A stretch of DNA of 64,000 nt from CAYRFE01 sp964423645 [NCBI: uncultured bacterium] (GCA_964423645.1 CAYRFE010000009.1:1-64000); one strand, 5' to 3'; positions 46,652-57,589 are shown, numbered from the stretch's first letter. Notes: generated from the sequence alone by a model not told the origin. A program made the numbers and translations.

Positions 46652-47463
46652 AAACCTCCGATACCGACAATCATTGCAACTTTATACAACACACTTGCAT
46701 TCGAATACCGTTCTTTCCGAACCGAAGCATATGCAACTGTCATGAGAATAGTCACCACTCCAATTACTATACAGTCATACAGCAATATCTTTGTCGCCGA
46801 CGAACGCATCGCCAGTGTAAAACAACATAGCCCTATCGTCAATCCTAAAATGATGTACCGGGTGTTTTGAATTCCCAGAGAAAGCGGGATACTTTTTGAG
46901 TTGACCTGAGCATCACCTTCCATATCTTCACAATCTTTCACGATCTCGCGAGTAAGTGTAATAAGGAATGCACATCCCGCCGGCACGAGTAAACGTAACG
47001 CTGTTACTTCACCTTCCAAAGCGACCGCAATGATCGGGGAAGCAGTGAGAAACGCGACGATCAAATTACCCCAAACACCCGTAATTTTAGCTTTTGTCGC
47101 ATAATAAATGGTCAAGTAGACACACAATATTGCAAATATGATGGTCAGAGAATACAAATACACCGTGAGTATCATCGCAAAAATTATCCACATTGCGTAC
47201 CATATCCATGCGGTCTGCACCGATATCATTCTTGAGGGCAACGGACGAGTCGGTCGATTGCGTACATCAATTTCAATGTCAAAAATATCATTGATAATGT
47301 AGCCCGATGCGGCTATTGATGCAAAAAGCATCCCAATGATGCCCATCGTAACTGTGGGTGAGATTTGGAAATAATACACCGCGAAAACCGCCGTGATAAT
47401 AATGATACAAAGATTGATCGGTCGTATGATCGCCGCCAATGCCTTAAGCACCCGTGTGTCCAA
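46636..47463 (-). CDS. UbiA-family prenyltransferase, probable digeranylgeranylglyceryl phosphate synthase
   Basis: A 275-residue integral membrane enzyme with about nine helices. The two Asp-rich motifs are NDIFDIEIDVRNRPTRPLPS (N-x3-D-x3-D) and DCEDMEGDAQ, both of the DGGGP synthase type. It would add the second prenyl chain to GGGP. TTG 47463 is preferred because GAGGAGAAGG lies 5 bases before it and the protein then starts LDTRVLKALAAIIRPIN like its relatives. ATG codons at 47529 or 47502 would give an overlap of 59-86 bases with dut. Confidence 0.85.
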   Translation of the reverse strand: MDTRVLKALAAIIRPINLCIIIITAVFAVYYFQISPTVTMGIIGMLFASIAASGYIINDIFDIEIDVRNRPTRPLPSRMISVQTAWIWYAMWIIFAMILTVYLYSLTIIFAILCVYLTIYYATKAKITGVWGNLIVAFLTASPIIAVALEGEVTALRLLVPAGCAFLITLTREIVKDCEDMEGDAQVNSKSIPLSLGIQNTRYIILGLTIGLCCFTLAMRSSATKILLYDCIVIGVVTILMTVAYASVRKERYSNASVLYKVAMIVGIGGLWLSR

Positions 47464-47896
47464 AGCCGCCTTCTCCTCGTTCGGTTGACTGCAGTGACTC
47501 ATAGCACTCACATTCCTGCCATGTGACATGATAAACTTTGTTAAGGACTAATTGAGCTATTCTATCTCCCGGATCAATCGTAAAAGACTGCACCCCTGCA
47601 TTCAATACGATCACACCGATCTCGCCGCGAAAATCGGCATCAATTGTACCCGGAGCGTTGGGAATGAGCAATGAATGTTTTAATGCCAGTCCGCTTCGCG
47701 GACGAACTTGTAATTCATACCCGATAGGTATTTCAACAAACAATCCGGTTTTTACCAGTGCTGTCTTGCCGGGATCAATGCATATATGTTCAGCGGCACA
47801 CACATCCATACCGGCCGCGTGTTCACTCATATACGACGGAAGCATCACTTTTTGCCCGTTATCATTTCTGAATATTTTGATTGGAATATGTTCCAT
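47444..47896 (-). CDS. dut: dUTP diphosphatase
   Basis: Hydrolyses dUTP to dUMP and diphosphate; homotrimeric. The 150-residue protein carries the motifs AGMDVCAA (1), RSGLALKHSL (2), NAPGTIDADFRGEIGVIVLNAG (3), RIAQLVL (4) and the C-terminal GFGHTG (5). The start at 47896 keeps the first beta strand (IPIKIF) although it overlaps the M16 gene by 52 bases. A start at 47845 would remove that strand. Confidence 0.94.
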   Translation of the reverse strand: MEHIPIKIFRNDNGQKVMLPSYMSEHAAGMDVCAAEHICIDPGKTALVKTGLFVEIPIGYELQVRPRSGLALKHSLLIPNAPGTIDADFRGEIGVIVLNAGVQSFTIDPGDRIAQLVLNKVYHVTWQECECYESLQSTERGEGGFGHTGA

Positions 47897-49137
47897 ATTT
47901 CCTGTGCTTCCTTTTGTTTCATTGTCCCGTAATACACCAGACTCATGCTACCAGATAAAATAGTTTTATGCAATACCCTCGTAATATCATCGATCGTGAC
48001 CGAATGAATACGCGCAATAAGCTGATTATAATCGGGAAGACTGTTATATCGACGCATATTCGACCCGTTTTTTTCCATAATATTATGTACGGCATCCAAA
48101 GAAAATAATATGCGAGCACTTACATATCGTTTTGCGACTTCTACGAGTGATTCGGTGATATGCGATTCTAAACGCAGTATGCTATCGGTAATCCCTTCCC
48201 AAAATCGATCGCTTTTCAATTGACTGTATGCAGCATACACGACCATGCTTCCTGTCGTGCTGAAAAGAAGCGTATCGCTATATACCGTATATGCAACACC
48301 TCTGTTCTCGCGAATTTCTTGGTTCAGGATTGAAAAATCTGTCGCTCCGAATAATGCATTTAAAACATACACCGCAAAACGATCATCGTCATAAATCGTG
48401 GTACACGGGAAAGCAAGTAATACATGCTCTTGTTGAAGCTCTTTATTTCTTTCAAAAAACAATCCGTAATGGCGTGTCGGGATTGGCGTGACAACCGGTT
48501 CACCGGTTGTGGTAAATGTAAAACGAGCGATCTCGCTTTTCACAAGCTCGACCGGAACATCACCCGCAACTGAAATAATCAGATTTTCAGGAGTAAAACT
48601 CGATGCATAATACTCAGATAATACGGCGTGATCAAATGTTTTTAATGATTCGTGTGTTCCGAGTATCGGTCTTCCATGGGATTGTCCCGGCCAAGTATGA
48701 GAAAAATACATCTCATATATATAATCTTGCGGGGTATCTTTATACATAGCAATTTCTTCATAGATAACATTTTTTTCCGCACGAATATCATCTTCATCAA
48801 AAACAGATTCCTGCAGGATTTCGAACAAAACTTCGATCGCATCTTTCCAATATTCTTTTAATATTCGTAAAGTGAGTGTCATTCCTTCATGCTCGGTAAA
48901 CGCGTCAAAATCACCGCCCATACCCTCGATGATATAGAGCAACTCTTTGTTGGTGTGTTTTTTAGTTCGCTTGAACAGCAAATGTTCAATACAATGTGTG
49001 ATACCGTTAAGATGGTGAGGTTCATGCAACGAGCCGTTTTTAAAAAAAGCACCTATGTTGAATGAATGCAAATATGGAAGATGTTCGTAGACAAGAGTGA
49101 TCCCATTCGGTAATTTATGAATGATCCGTTCAGGCAT
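47845..49137 (-). CDS. M16-family zinc peptidase (PqqL/YmxG-type)
   Basis: A 430-residue peptidase of the insulinase family. The inverted zinc site HxxEH is in THCIEHLLFKRTKKHTN, with the downstream Glu in KNVIYEEIAMYKDTPQDYIYEMY. The C-terminal half is the inactive M16 repeat (NQEIRENRGVAYTVYSDTLLF). Genes of this kind often follow pnp. It has no signal peptide. First gene of the lipid/glycan run, just behind the pnp terminator at 49153-49178. Confidence 0.92.
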   Translation of the reverse strand: MPERIIHKLPNGITLVYEHLPYLHSFNIGAFFKNGSLHEPHHLNGITHCIEHLLFKRTKKHTNKELLYIIEGMGGDFDAFTEHEGMTLTLRILKEYWKDAIEVLFEILQESVFDEDDIRAEKNVIYEEIAMYKDTPQDYIYEMYFSHTWPGQSHGRPILGTHESLKTFDHAVLSEYYASSFTPENLIISVAGDVPVELVKSEIARFTFTTTGEPVVTPIPTRHYGLFFERNKELQQEHVLLAFPCTTIYDDDRFAVYVLNALFGATDFSILNQEIRENRGVAYTVYSDTLLFSTTGSMVVYAAYSQLKSDRFWEGITDSILRLESHITESLVEVAKRYVSARILFSLDAVHNIMEKNGSNMRRYNSLPDYNQLIARIHSVTIDDITRVLHKTILSGSMSLVYYGTMKQKEAQEIWNIFQSKYSEMITGKK

Positions 49138-49152
49138 TTCATCTCCATAAGA

Positions 49153-49178
49153 AAAAAAGCCGGAAAACCGGCTTTTTT
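49153..49178 (-). terminator. Intrinsic terminator downstream of pnp
   Basis: AAAAAAGCCGG-AAAA-CCGGCTTTTTT, an 11-bp perfect stem with a T tract on either strand, 22 bases beyond the pnp stop and 16 bases before the M16 start. Confidence 0.9.
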
Positions 49179-49199
49179 CGCGTTACATTACATGAACAA

Positions 49200-51275
49200 T
49201 TACTGATTCAACTTCTTGATACTTGCGTTTATACGTCCCATGTCATCAATTTTGATAATTTTCGCGGTTACCTTATCACCCATTTTGAGGACATCTTCGA
49301 CTTTCGCAACACGCTCTGCAGATATCTCTGAAATATGAACAAGAGCCTGTTTACCTCCATCAAGTGTGATAAATGCGCCAAATTCGGCAATCTTACAAAC
49401 GGTGCCATCGACAATGTCGCCAACTTCCGCAGATCTGATTATTGCATTGATCTTTTTGATAGCGCGTTCAGCATCAAATGCATTCATTGCTGACACTTGT
49501 GTAGATCCGTCTTCACCAATCCATATCTCGGCATTGGTCTCGGCAGTGATTGCCTTGATCATTTTGCCGGCAGGTCCGATAACTTCACCGATCTTATCAA
49601 CAGGTATCTTGATCATTGTAATGCTTGGGGCATACGGAGACTGTTCTTTGCGAGGTTCGGTAATTGCCTCTTGCATCACGCTCAAGATATGAATTCGGCC
49701 CTTTTTTGCCTGTGCTAAAGCGGTCTTCATGATCTCTTCAGTGACACCTTCGATTTTTATATCCATTTGAATCGCAGTGATCGCGTCTTTTGTACCCGAT
49801 ACTTTAAAGTCCATATCACCGAGATGATCTTCAAGACCTGCAATATCGGTAAGAATAACAAAATCATTACCTTCCTTGATAAGCCCCATGGCTACACCCG
49901 CGACTGCATCAGATACAGGAACCGCCGCATCCATAAGCGCAAGCGATCCCCCGCATACAGACGCCATCGATGAAGACCCGTTTGATTCCAATATTTCTGA
50001 TACGATACGCACGGTATACGGATATTGTTCTTCTGCAGGGATAATAGGCGTAAGTGATCGTTCGGCAAGCATACCATGACCGATCTCACGTCTTCCCGGC
50101 GACATCATTTGCTTGATCTCATTGACACTGAACGGGGGAAAATTGTAATGCAACATAAAGCGTTTACGACTTTCGCCTTTCAACTCATCCTTAATCTGTG
50201 CATCTGCGGCAGTACCGAGAGTGATCGCCACAAGTGCTTGCGTCTCTCCGCGAGTGAATAATGCCGACCCGTGTGCACGAGGTAATACACCTAATTCGAT
50301 CGTGATCGGACGAACCTGATCGAACGGGCGTCCGTCAACACGAACTTTTTCCTGCACAAATTTCTGACGGGTGATTTTCTTTTCCACTTCATGGAACGCG
50401 ACATTGATAAGACGCGGGTCATAATCAGGATATTTTTCAATGATCATTTTTTTCGTTGCATCATAGACCGGAGACAAAAAATCAGCACGTTCAAGTTTAA
50501 CTTTTATGGTATTTGCCTCACGAATTTTATCGCCCGCAAATGCCTCTACATCCGCTAAAACATCATCACTGACCGCGAAAGGCTCATAGGTAAATGACTT
50601 TTTACCGGTCAGAGCGATCAATTCTTCCTGCACTTTACACAGTTTTTTGATTTCGTCATGCGCGACCAAAATACCTTTCAAGACAATATCTTCAGGAAGT
50701 TTGTTGACAAAACCTTCCACCATGGTCACCGCTTTTTCAGTACCTGCGACGATCATTTCCATTTCACTCGTTTGAATTTGAGTATTGGTGGGATTTATAA
50801 GAAACTCGCCATTCATATATCCTATTCTCACACCTGCGACAGGTCCGTGGAATGGAACACCGGAAAGCATAAGTGCCTGTGATGCACCGATAATACTAAG
50901 CACATCCGCTTCATTTTCCTTATCAGCGGAAACTACCGTTGCAACAATTTGCAATTCATTCATATAGTCATCGGCAAATAACGGACGTATCGGACGATCG
51001 ATCATACGAGCAACCAATACTTGTTCATCACCCGGACGACTTTCGCGTTTGAAAAAGCCGCCTGGGATTTTCCCTGCCGCATAATCCTTCTCGCGATACT
51101 CAACGGTCAAAGGGAAAAAATCCTTCGGTGTCTGCACTCTGCTTGCCACCGCAGTAACAAGCACCATGGTATCACCATAACGGACAACGCATGACCCGTC
51201 AGCCTGCTTGGCCATACGACCGGTCTCAATTGTCAGTTCTTTGCCGTTTAACTCGTAACGTACTATATGTTGCAT
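49200..51275 (-). CDS. pnp: Polyribonucleotide nucleotidyltransferase (PNPase)
   Basis: A 691-residue trimeric 3'-5' exoribonuclease of the degradosome type. It has two RNase PH domains ([38 protein letters not shown]), a KH domain ([21 protein letters not shown]) and a C-terminal S1 domain ([20 protein letters not shown]). ATG 51275 has AGAGG 5 bases before it; the reading to 51302 lies inside rpsO. It follows rpsO directly, as in many bacteria. Confidence 0.97.
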   Translation of the reverse strand: MQHIVRYELNGKELTIETGRMAKQADGSCVVRYGDTMVLVTAVASRVQTPKDFFPLTVEYREKDYAAGKIPGGFFKRESRPGDEQVLVARMIDRPIRPLFADDYMNELQIVATVVSADKENEADVLSIIGASQALMLSGVPFHGPVAGVRIGYMNGEFLINPTNTQIQTSEMEMIVAGTEKAVTMVEGFVNKLPEDIVLKGILVAHDEIKKLCKVQEELIALTGKKSFTYEPFAVSDDVLADVEAFAGDKIREANTIKVKLERADFLSPVYDATKKMIIEKYPDYDPRLINVAFHEVEKKITRQKFVQEKVRVDGRPFDQVRPITIELGVLPRAHGSALFTRGETQALVAITLGTAADAQIKDELKGESRKRFMLHYNFPPFSVNEIKQMMSPGRREIGHGMLAERSLTPIIPAEEQYPYTVRIVSEILESNGSSSMASVCGGSLALMDAAVPVSDAVAGVAMGLIKEGNDFVILTDIAGLEDHLGDMDFKVSGTKDAITAIQMDIKIEGVTEEIMKTALAQAKKGRIHILSVMQEAITEPRKEQSPYAPSITMIKIPVDKIGEVIGPAGKMIKAITAETNAEIWIGEDGSTQVSAMNAFDAERAIKKINAIIRSAEVGDIVDGTVCKIAEFGAFITLDGGKQALVHISEISAERVAKVEDVLKMGDKVTAKIIKIDDMGRINASIKKLNQ

Positions 51276-51276
51276 G

Positions 51277-51543
51277 TTAACCTCTGATTCCGAGCTCAGC
51301 AATCAATTCACGATATTTTTGAATATTTTTCTTACTCAAATACCGTAATAAACTTCTGCGTTGACCAACCATTTTCAAGAGACCGCGGCGAGAATGGTGA
51401 TCTTTCGCGTGTGACTTAAAATGCCCCTGCAATCCATTGATTCGTTCCGTCAATAATGCGATCTGCACTTCCGCAGATCCGGTGTTTGCCTCTGAACCGC
51501 CGAATTTCTGGATAAGTTCCTGTTTCCGTTCTTTTGTAAGCAT
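51277..51543 (-). CDS. rpsO: Small ribosomal subunit protein uS15
   Basis: An 88-residue protein with the full S15 pattern: [23 protein letters not shown], then [29 protein letters not shown]. It binds 16S rRNA in the platform of the small subunit. A strong AAGGAGG site precedes the ATG. It ends one base before the pnp start. Confidence 0.98.
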   Translation of the reverse strand: MLTKERKQELIQKFGGSEANTGSAEVQIALLTERINGLQGHFKSHAKDHHSRRGLLKMVGQRRSLLRYLSKKNIQKYRELIAELGIRG

Positions 51544-51610
51544 AGTAGTTCCTCCTTTTCCTCAAACCAAGGTATAATCCCATTGATCATACCCTAGATA
51601 TGGGTTATGC

Positions 51611-52540
51611 CTATACAACGATGCCTTCATCAGCAAGAATATTTAATGTGATATTCTTGTCAATGAGCAATTTTCGTTTCAATTCACTTTGATTTTCAAA
51701 ACGATCTTCATCGCGAATGCGTGCGACAAAAGACACTTTTATTTCTTCTCCGTAAATCTTTTTATTAAAATTAAAAATATGGGTCTCAATTTTTCTTTTA
51801 TTACCTTCATAAGTAGGTGAGTAACCGATATATGTCATAGCACCATAAATATTACCTTCATGTTCAACAAATGATGAATATATACCGTCAACCGGTACTT
51901 TTGTTTCAACTTCTTCAATATTGGCAGTCGGAAATCCGATCTTTTGCCCACGTCCGTCACCATTGACAACGACACCGCGTACAGAATAAAAACGATTTAA
52001 CAATTCGCGCGTAAGACGCAGTTTCCCCTCGACAATAGTTTGTCGAACCCAAGTACTGCTGACAATTTTATTCTCATAATATACGGGCGGTACTGAGTGA
52101 ACGGTAAATCCGAAGCGTGAAGCCATTTGCTGCAACAAATGATGATCCCCCATTTGTTTATTTCCGAAACGATGGTTATCTCCGATCACGATCGCTTTCG
52201 CCTGAAATCGTTCAACAAGAATATTCTTAACAAAGTCTTCTGCGGTCATTTCTGCGATTTCATAATCAAACGGGAAAAATACAATATTTTTCACACCTAG
52301 TTCACGCAGATAATCTACTTTTTCCTTCTTTGATGAGATCGGTTTGAACGGCGCATCGTGAAGCAATTTTCTGGGGTGTATATCGAAAGTAAAAACTAAC
52401 GATTCAACGCTGAGTGTGTCGGCTTCTTTGATAAGACAATCTATAATACTGCGATGCCCAAGATGTATCCCATCAAACATACCTACCGCAACTGCATAGG
52501 GTTTGCAGGGTATCTGATCAGTGCTTTGAAAAACATTCAT
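51611..52540 (-). CDS. ribF: Bifunctional riboflavin kinase / FAD synthetase
   Basis: A 309-residue enzyme. The N-terminal adenylyltransferase domain has GMFDGIHLGHRSII (the HxGH nucleotide motif) and VIGDNHRFG; the C-terminal flavokinase domain has GDGRGQKIGFPTANIE and IEPSH-like IETHIFNF. It makes FMN and FAD, which supply the flavoproteins of this window. It overlaps truB by 4 bases. Confidence 0.96.
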   Translation of the reverse strand: MNVFQSTDQIPCKPYAVAVGMFDGIHLGHRSIIDCLIKEADTLSVESLVFTFDIHPRKLLHDAPFKPISSKKEKVDYLRELGVKNIVFFPFDYEIAEMTAEDFVKNILVERFQAKAIVIGDNHRFGNKQMGDHHLLQQMASRFGFTVHSVPPVYYENKIVSSTWVRQTIVEGKLRLTRELLNRFYSVRGVVVNGDGRGQKIGFPTANIEEVETKVPVDGIYSSFVEHEGNIYGAMTYIGYSPTYEGNKRKIETHIFNFNKKIYGEEIKVSFVARIRDEDRFENQSELKRKLLIDKNITLNILADEGIVV

Positions 52541-53427
52541 ACAGAATCTCCCACTACTACAATAAATTCAAACCGCTTTGCACTCGCACAACCCACTGCC
52601 AATAAACGCTGCGACTTATCAACCACACGCACAAAACCTGTCAATCGACGAAACACATCCATATCCAAACGTGCACCGTTTATGACCCGTGCGGCCACAT
52701 CATCGCTTACACACAGAGTCGGCAAATGTGCTGTCACTGCCTCGAGCGGCAACAGCGCGGATTCCAACTCCTCACGCCCGCTAATAGTATCAATATTTAT
52801 CGCTTTGTCCAGCGAAAAATGCCCTACTTGAATTCTTCTGAGTGAAGTCATGGTTGCTACCGTGTCCAGCATTTCGGCAACATCTTCAATGAAACTCCGT
52901 ACATAAAAACCTTTTCCCGAAGTCACACGAAAAATACATGTCTGCTCCAACGGGTCATAATTCAAAAGGTCGGCACTATATACATTCACAAAGGTCGGTT
53001 CAAGCAGGTCGCTTACATCTTCACCGTTGCGCGCTTTTTTGTATAATGGTTCACCATCATGTTTTTTCGCACTGTATGCAGGCGGTTTTTGTAAATATCC
53101 GCCGATGAAATGCGAAAATGCATTCGTGATATCTTCCGGTGTACAATGCGGTACATTTTTTGTACGAATAGTCCTACCGGTTCGATCTGCAGTATCGGTC
53201 TGGATACCGAATCTCATTTCGGCTAAATATGATTTTTCATCCGCGCTCAATGCATCAAATAATTTGGTCGCTTTTCCGAATAACAACGGTAAAACCCCCG
53301 TTGCGATAGGATCGAGTGTCCCCAAGTGACCGATCTTTTCATTCTTTAAAAACGGTTTGACCTTTCTGATGCAATCAAACGAGGTGATTCCTTCAGGTTT
53401 GTCGACTACAATGACACCGTTCATCAT
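52537..53427 (-). CDS. truB: tRNA pseudouridine-55 synthase
   Basis: A 296-residue pseudouridine synthase acting on U55 of tRNA. The start GVIVVDKPEGITSFDCI and the catalytic-Asp motif GHLGTLDPIATGVLPLLFG identify TruB, as does KSYLAEMRFGIQTDTADRTG. The start at 53427 makes an ATGA overlap with nrnA and has GGAG 9 bases ahead. Confidence 0.96.
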   Translation of the reverse strand: MMNGVIVVDKPEGITSFDCIRKVKPFLKNEKIGHLGTLDPIATGVLPLLFGKATKLFDALSADEKSYLAEMRFGIQTDTADRTGRTIRTKNVPHCTPEDITNAFSHFIGGYLQKPPAYSAKKHDGEPLYKKARNGEDVSDLLEPTFVNVYSADLLNYDPLEQTCIFRVTSGKGFYVRSFIEDVAEMLDTVATMTSLRRIQVGHFSLDKAINIDTISGREELESALLPLEAVTAHLPTLCVSDDVAARVINGARLDMDVFRRLTGFVRVVDKSQRLLAVGCASAKRFEFIVVVGDSV

Positions 53428-54371
53428 ACCATTGCACTCCACTTCGATACAATATATTTCATACTTTCCTCAACAGTTCCATGCACTGTCGCTCCTGCAG
53501 CAAAGGCATGCCCTCCGCCTTCATGTGCACGGGCAAATTCAGCCACATTGATAACTCCGGCGGAACGCAACGACACTCGACATGTAGTTGGTGAGGTCTC
53601 TTTTATTAATATGAACACTTCAGAATTCTTTATATTCCCCAAAAAATTAACCGCATGCTCAATATCGGCATAGGTCATGACCAATTCCGCACAATCATCT
53701 AAGGTACAATAACTGACCACAAGACGATCGTTTGCAAAGGTCTTCGCTCTACTCAATATTCTCCCGAACGCCACCAATGAACCCGGCTTATAGGAAGCCC
53801 AAACTTTTCGATAAATTGATGCGGGGTTCCCTATTTTCGTAAGAATCGAAGAAGCAGCTTTCAATGTACACGCAGTGGTATTAGAATATGCGAAATTACC
53901 GGTGTCGGTCATGATACCTGTATACACTGCTTCATAAAAAGCAAGCGGCAAGGCAATATTCCATGATTGAATATAAAAAAAGATCATCTCCGATACCGAT
54001 GATGCGTTCGCATCGACAAAATTATACACGCCGAAATGGGTATTATCGGCATGATGATCAATATTTATTACAGGAATAGTGCCGATTTTAGCTCGTGAGG
54101 AGTCGCTGACTCGTGTCATATCACCCGAATCAAGTATCAGAACACAATCGGGTGGTTCGTCGGTATCTTCTACTTGCTCGTACAGCCACGTATAATGCTC
54201 GGGAAAATCAAATCTATCCCAAATGACCGTTTTTTTACCGATCTCCTGAAGGGCCACGGCGCATGCGACTGCACCACCGCAGGCATCACCATCCGGTTTT
54301 TCATGTACAGCGATGGCAACCGTGTGGACCGTATCGAGATACTCGCGTAGACGCAATCCTGTGTCAATCAT
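53424..54371 (-). CDS. nrnA: DHH-family oligoribonuclease / PAP phosphatase (NrnA)
   Basis: A 315-residue phosphoesterase degrading short RNA oligomers and probably pAp. The DHH motifs are HEKPDGDACGGAVACAVAL, CVLILDSGDMTRVSDS, VINIDHHADNTHFGVYN and TGIMTDTGNFAYSNT. The C-terminal DHHA1 domain ends in GGGHAFAAGATVHG. It starts 8 bases inside rbfA. Confidence 0.94.
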   Translation of the reverse strand: MIDTGLRLREYLDTVHTVAIAVHEKPDGDACGGAVACAVALQEIGKKTVIWDRFDFPEHYTWLYEQVEDTDEPPDCVLILDSGDMTRVSDSSRAKIGTIPVINIDHHADNTHFGVYNFVDANASSVSEMIFFYIQSWNIALPLAFYEAVYTGIMTDTGNFAYSNTTACTLKAASSILTKIGNPASIYRKVWASYKPGSLVAFGRILSRAKTFANDRLVVSYCTLDDCAELVMTYADIEHAVNFLGNIKNSEVFILIKETSPTTCRVSLRSAGVINVAEFARAHEGGGHAFAAGATVHGTVEESMKYIVSKWSAMV

Positions 54372-54720
54372 GCGATATTTTCCTTAAAAGTGAGGTAACT
54401 TCATCCACTTTATCTTGAGCATCATCAATACGAAAATGCAATTTCGGTACAAACTTCATGCGTATCCCTTGAGCGATCTCGCCTTTGATCTTATACTCGT
54501 CATTATTCAACATGTCGATGATGTCCTCACGAGTGTATGTGGTCTCCGACGGTAAAAACACCGACACCAAAACTTTTGCATGTCTCAGGTCAGGGGCAAG
54601 TTGGACCGAAGTAATAGTGATCATACCGTATTCATTAAAATCATACTCGCGTTCACAATACGCTCCCAATAGACGGAGCACTTCTTTGTTCAATCTGTCT
54701 AATCGTGAAAAACTTTTCAT
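54364..54720 (-). CDS. rbfA: Ribosome-binding factor A
   Basis: A 118-residue KH-like factor for late maturation of the small subunit. The sequence RLDRLNKEVLRLLGAYCERE, the region ITSVQLAPDLRHAKVLVSVF and the end GIRMKFVPKLHFRIDDAQD are typical. It overlaps the DUF503 gene by 4 bases. Confidence 0.94.
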   Translation of the reverse strand: MKSFSRLDRLNKEVLRLLGAYCEREYDFNEYGMITITSVQLAPDLRHAKVLVSVFLPSETTYTREDIIDMLNNDEYKIKGEIAQGIRMKFVPKLHFRIDDAQDKVDEVTSLLRKISHD

Positions 54721-55010
54721 ACTTCTCCCTGAAATACCGATACTTCATCGCGAATCACCCGAACATCGTACCGTTCCTCGCTGAATACCACTATTTGATC
54801 CCACAAGGAATACAAATAGTCTTTATCATTCGACAGCGAGACAGCACACAGGGTGAGAGTCCTATGTGCATCGTGATGTGCGCACTCTTTGAGGATTACA
54901 TCAAATCGTGATGGTATGATATCTTTCATACTACTCACAATCATCCTTTTTTCCTTCAGACTGCGAACACACGGTACATGCATCTCATATTCGCCATAGA
55001 GTATCCACAT
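54717..55010 (-). CDS. DUF503 (YlxP-like) protein
   Basis: A 97-residue protein with the DUF503 layout: YEMHVPCVRSLKEKRMIVSSMKDIIPSRFDVIL, then LCAVSLSNDKDYLYSLWDQIVVF. Genes of this family regularly lie between infB and rbfA and may act in ribosome maturation; the function is not established. Confidence 0.9.
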   Translation of the reverse strand: MWILYGEYEMHVPCVRSLKEKRMIVSSMKDIIPSRFDVILKECAHHDAHRTLTLCAVSLSNDKDYLYSLWDQIVVFSEERYDVRVIRDEVSVFQGEV

Positions 55011-55016
55011 TCTCTA

Positions 55017-57587
55017 TTAAGACTTCTTTTCTTCCATTTGGAAAACTTCAATAATATCGCCCTCTCTGAAATCCGCAAATCCGTCAAGACCGATACCGCA
55101 CTCATATCCCGCGGACACTTCCTTGACACTGTCCTTGAACCGGAAGATAGAACCGACATGCCCCTGCCATATAAGTCCGTTATTACGCATTAAGCGTGCG
55201 ATCGCATGGCGCATGATTTTACCGTCAAGAATATACGAACCTGCGATATTACCCATGTCAGGGATACGGATAACCTGACGTACTTCAGCACTCCCCTGAT
55301 ACACTTCTTCTTCTTCAGGTTTGAGCATACCGTCAACCGCTTTTTGTACATCTTCAATGAGTTTATAAATAATATTATACGAACGAATCTCAACACGGCG
55401 ATCTTCTGCCATTTTTCGGGCAGCTGCATCAACACGTACATTGAACGCCACTACGATAGCTTTTGCAGTGATTGCAAGGTTAATATCGGTCTCAGCTACC
55501 ATACCGATACCGCTATGGATGATATTCAATGCGACCTGGTCATTGTGAATACCGCTGATAGCTTGTTCAATGGCCTCAAGCGTACCTTGCGTATCCCCTT
55601 TTACAATAAACGGGAGTGTGACCGCATCTTGATCATTCAGCTTGGCAAAAAGATCCTCAAGAGACACGATCGCCTCTTTTTTATCCGGCTGCCCAAGTCG
55701 TTTTGCATAATATGCACGTTTTTCTGCAATATATTTCGCGCGTTTCTCGTTTTTCAATACCGCGAATTCATCACCCGCCATCGGCACCTCTTCGATACCG
55801 GTAATTTCAACCGCATGCCCCGGAGGAGTTTCTTTTACCAACTTACCAAGATCATCGGTCATCATGCGAACCTTACCCCATGTATTGCCGACCAAAAAAA
55901 TATCTCCGGAACGTAATGTGCCTTCTTTAACAAGTATGGTGGCTACCGTGCCTTTGCCTTTTTCGACCCGTGCCTCAACAACTATTCCGCGTGCAGGAGC
56001 GGTCTGCACCGCTTTTAGATCCAACATTTCCGCTTGCAAAAGGATCATATCAAGTAATTCATCGATTCCGTCACCGGTATATGCCGAGCAATTCACAAAC
56101 AAGTTCTGACCTCCCCAATCCTCAGAGATGATCGAATATTGAGTAAGTTCCTGCCGAACTTTATCCGGTTTTGCAGTGGCAAGATCCATTTTATTCACCG
56201 CGACGACAATGGGAACGCCGGCTGCTTTTGCATGATTGATCGCTTCCACCGTCTGCGGCATCACACCGTCGTCAGCAGCGACAACTAAAACCACGATATC
56301 GGTAAGATTCGCACCGCGCGCTCTCATAGCAGAGAAAGCCTGATGCCCCGGAGTATCAACAAAAGTAATAGCCCCCTTCGCAGTGGTCACCGAATATGCG
56401 CCGATATGCTGTGTAATACCGCCGAATTCTTTTGCGGTCACACGCGATTTACGTATATAGTCCAGTATCGATGTCTTACCGTGATCAACATGGCCCATGA
56501 TCGTTACGACCGGCGGACGGTTTTTGATATCATCACGTGCAAATTGTTCATATTCCTTAATAAGTATATCATCACCATACGATTTGATGATCGTTAATTC
56601 TTTTTTGAATTCATCGGCAATCAAATGCGCATAATCTTCTTCGATCGCATTTTCGAGGGACTCGACTTCGACACCCTCTTTTGCCAATATCTGTATTAAT
56701 TTTTCCGGAGCAATACCAAGCGTCTCGGCAAAATCTTTACACGTGATACCCTTCATGAGATATAATTTTTCCACCGTTTCTTCTTTCTGCTTTTTTTCCG
56801 ATTTCCCTGCCGGTGTTTTTACGGCATTTCTTTTCACAAGTTCAGCCCATGTCACCGCTTTTTTATCTTCCTTCTTGGAATCATGCTGATCTTTTTTGGC
56901 TTGTTTGCGCTTCTTTACATCAGCATCTTCTTCTTCTTCCCAAAACGAGATGCTGTTCTTCCAATCAGCCAGTTTCTCATCTTTGGTGACCTTTTTCTTG
57001 CCTTTATTTTTACGAGCATATTCTTCTGCATCCAATTTTTCTTTTTTTCGTTGTTCTTCCTCGCTCAATACAATGACCGGTTCGTTTTTTTTCACTTCTG
57101 CGACCTCAGGTATACTCGGCACGACCGGTATGTCAACAACTTCTGCAGTCTGTACAGTCGTCGTTTGTTTCCCGATCTCCTGAAGTGTCATATGTTGAAT
57201 GTCAATCCCCACCGTATCAGAATCATCTTCCTCGTGGCGATGTTTGACCTCAATCTTCGGTTCAGTGTGTACGGGATGTTCGGATGCCTTTTCCTTTGTC
57301 TCCACGACAACGGCCGTAACCTCTTGTGCCGGCTCTGCGACGACATCAGCGGTCGGGGTCTCGGTTTGAGACACGCGACGACGAATACGAACCGTAGGTT
57401 TGACTTCCTCTTCAGCTTCGTCATGAATATCAAAATGTTCTTTTATACGACGTATTTCATACGGCCCCAAAACAGCCATATGATTTTTTATTTCAAATCC
57501 TTCCTGATTAAGGAATTCGATCAGTTCATTTGATTGTTTTCCAATTTTCTTTGCATACTCAAATACCCGCACTTTGTCTTCGGACAT
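55017..57587 (-). CDS. infB: Translation initiation factor IF-2
   Basis: An 856-residue GTPase that places initiator tRNA. The N terminus ([25 protein letters not shown]) is an IF2-N domain, followed by a long charged linker, a second IF2-N domain ([26 protein letters not shown]), the G domain ([36 protein letters not shown]), and domains II-IV. ATG 57587 is preferred over GTG 57593 because AAGGGGG lies 9 bases ahead. It overlaps or abuts the L7Ae-like gene. Confidence 0.97.
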   Translation of the reverse strand: MSEDKVRVFEYAKKIGKQSNELIEFLNQEGFEIKNHMAVLGPYEIRRIKEHFDIHDEAEEEVKPTVRIRRRVSQTETPTADVVAEPAQEVTAVVVETKEKASEHPVHTEPKIEVKHRHEEDDSDTVGIDIQHMTLQEIGKQTTTVQTAEVVDIPVVPSIPEVAEVKKNEPVIVLSEEEQRKKEKLDAEEYARKNKGKKKVTKDEKLADWKNSISFWEEEEDADVKKRKQAKKDQHDSKKEDKKAVTWAELVKRNAVKTPAGKSEKKQKEETVEKLYLMKGITCKDFAETLGIAPEKLIQILAKEGVEVESLENAIEEDYAHLIADEFKKELTIIKSYGDDILIKEYEQFARDDIKNRPPVVTIMGHVDHGKTSILDYIRKSRVTAKEFGGITQHIGAYSVTTAKGAITFVDTPGHQAFSAMRARGANLTDIVVLVVAADDGVMPQTVEAINHAKAAGVPIVVAVNKMDLATAKPDKVRQELTQYSIISEDWGGQNLFVNCSAYTGDGIDELLDMILLQAEMLDLKAVQTAPARGIVVEARVEKGKGTVATILVKEGTLRSGDIFLVGNTWGKVRMMTDDLGKLVKETPPGHAVEITGIEEVPMAGDEFAVLKNEKRAKYIAEKRAYYAKRLGQPDKKEAIVSLEDLFAKLNDQDAVTLPFIVKGDTQGTLEAIEQAISGIHNDQVALNIIHSGIGMVAETDINLAITAKAIVVAFNVRVDAAARKMAEDRRVEIRSYNIIYKLIEDVQKAVDGMLKPEEEEVYQGSAEVRQVIRIPDMGNIAGSYILDGKIMRHAIARLMRNNGLIWQGHVGSIFRFKDSVKEVSAGYECGIGLDGFADFREGDIIEVFQMEEKKS

Positions 57588-57589
57588 GG

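Noticed and set aside
44560-47463. Archaeal contamination of the assembly
   Set aside because: The genes are continuous with dut, M16, pnp and rpsO of bacterial type, with overlapping reading frames and similar base composition.
47845-47896. Shorter start for dut at 47845 avoiding the overlap
   Set aside because: It would remove the first beta strand of the dUTPase fold (IPIKIF); the 52-base overlap is accepted.
55206-55916. 236-residue plus-strand open frame
   Set aside because: Antisense of infB; the codon pattern and motifs belong to IF-2.
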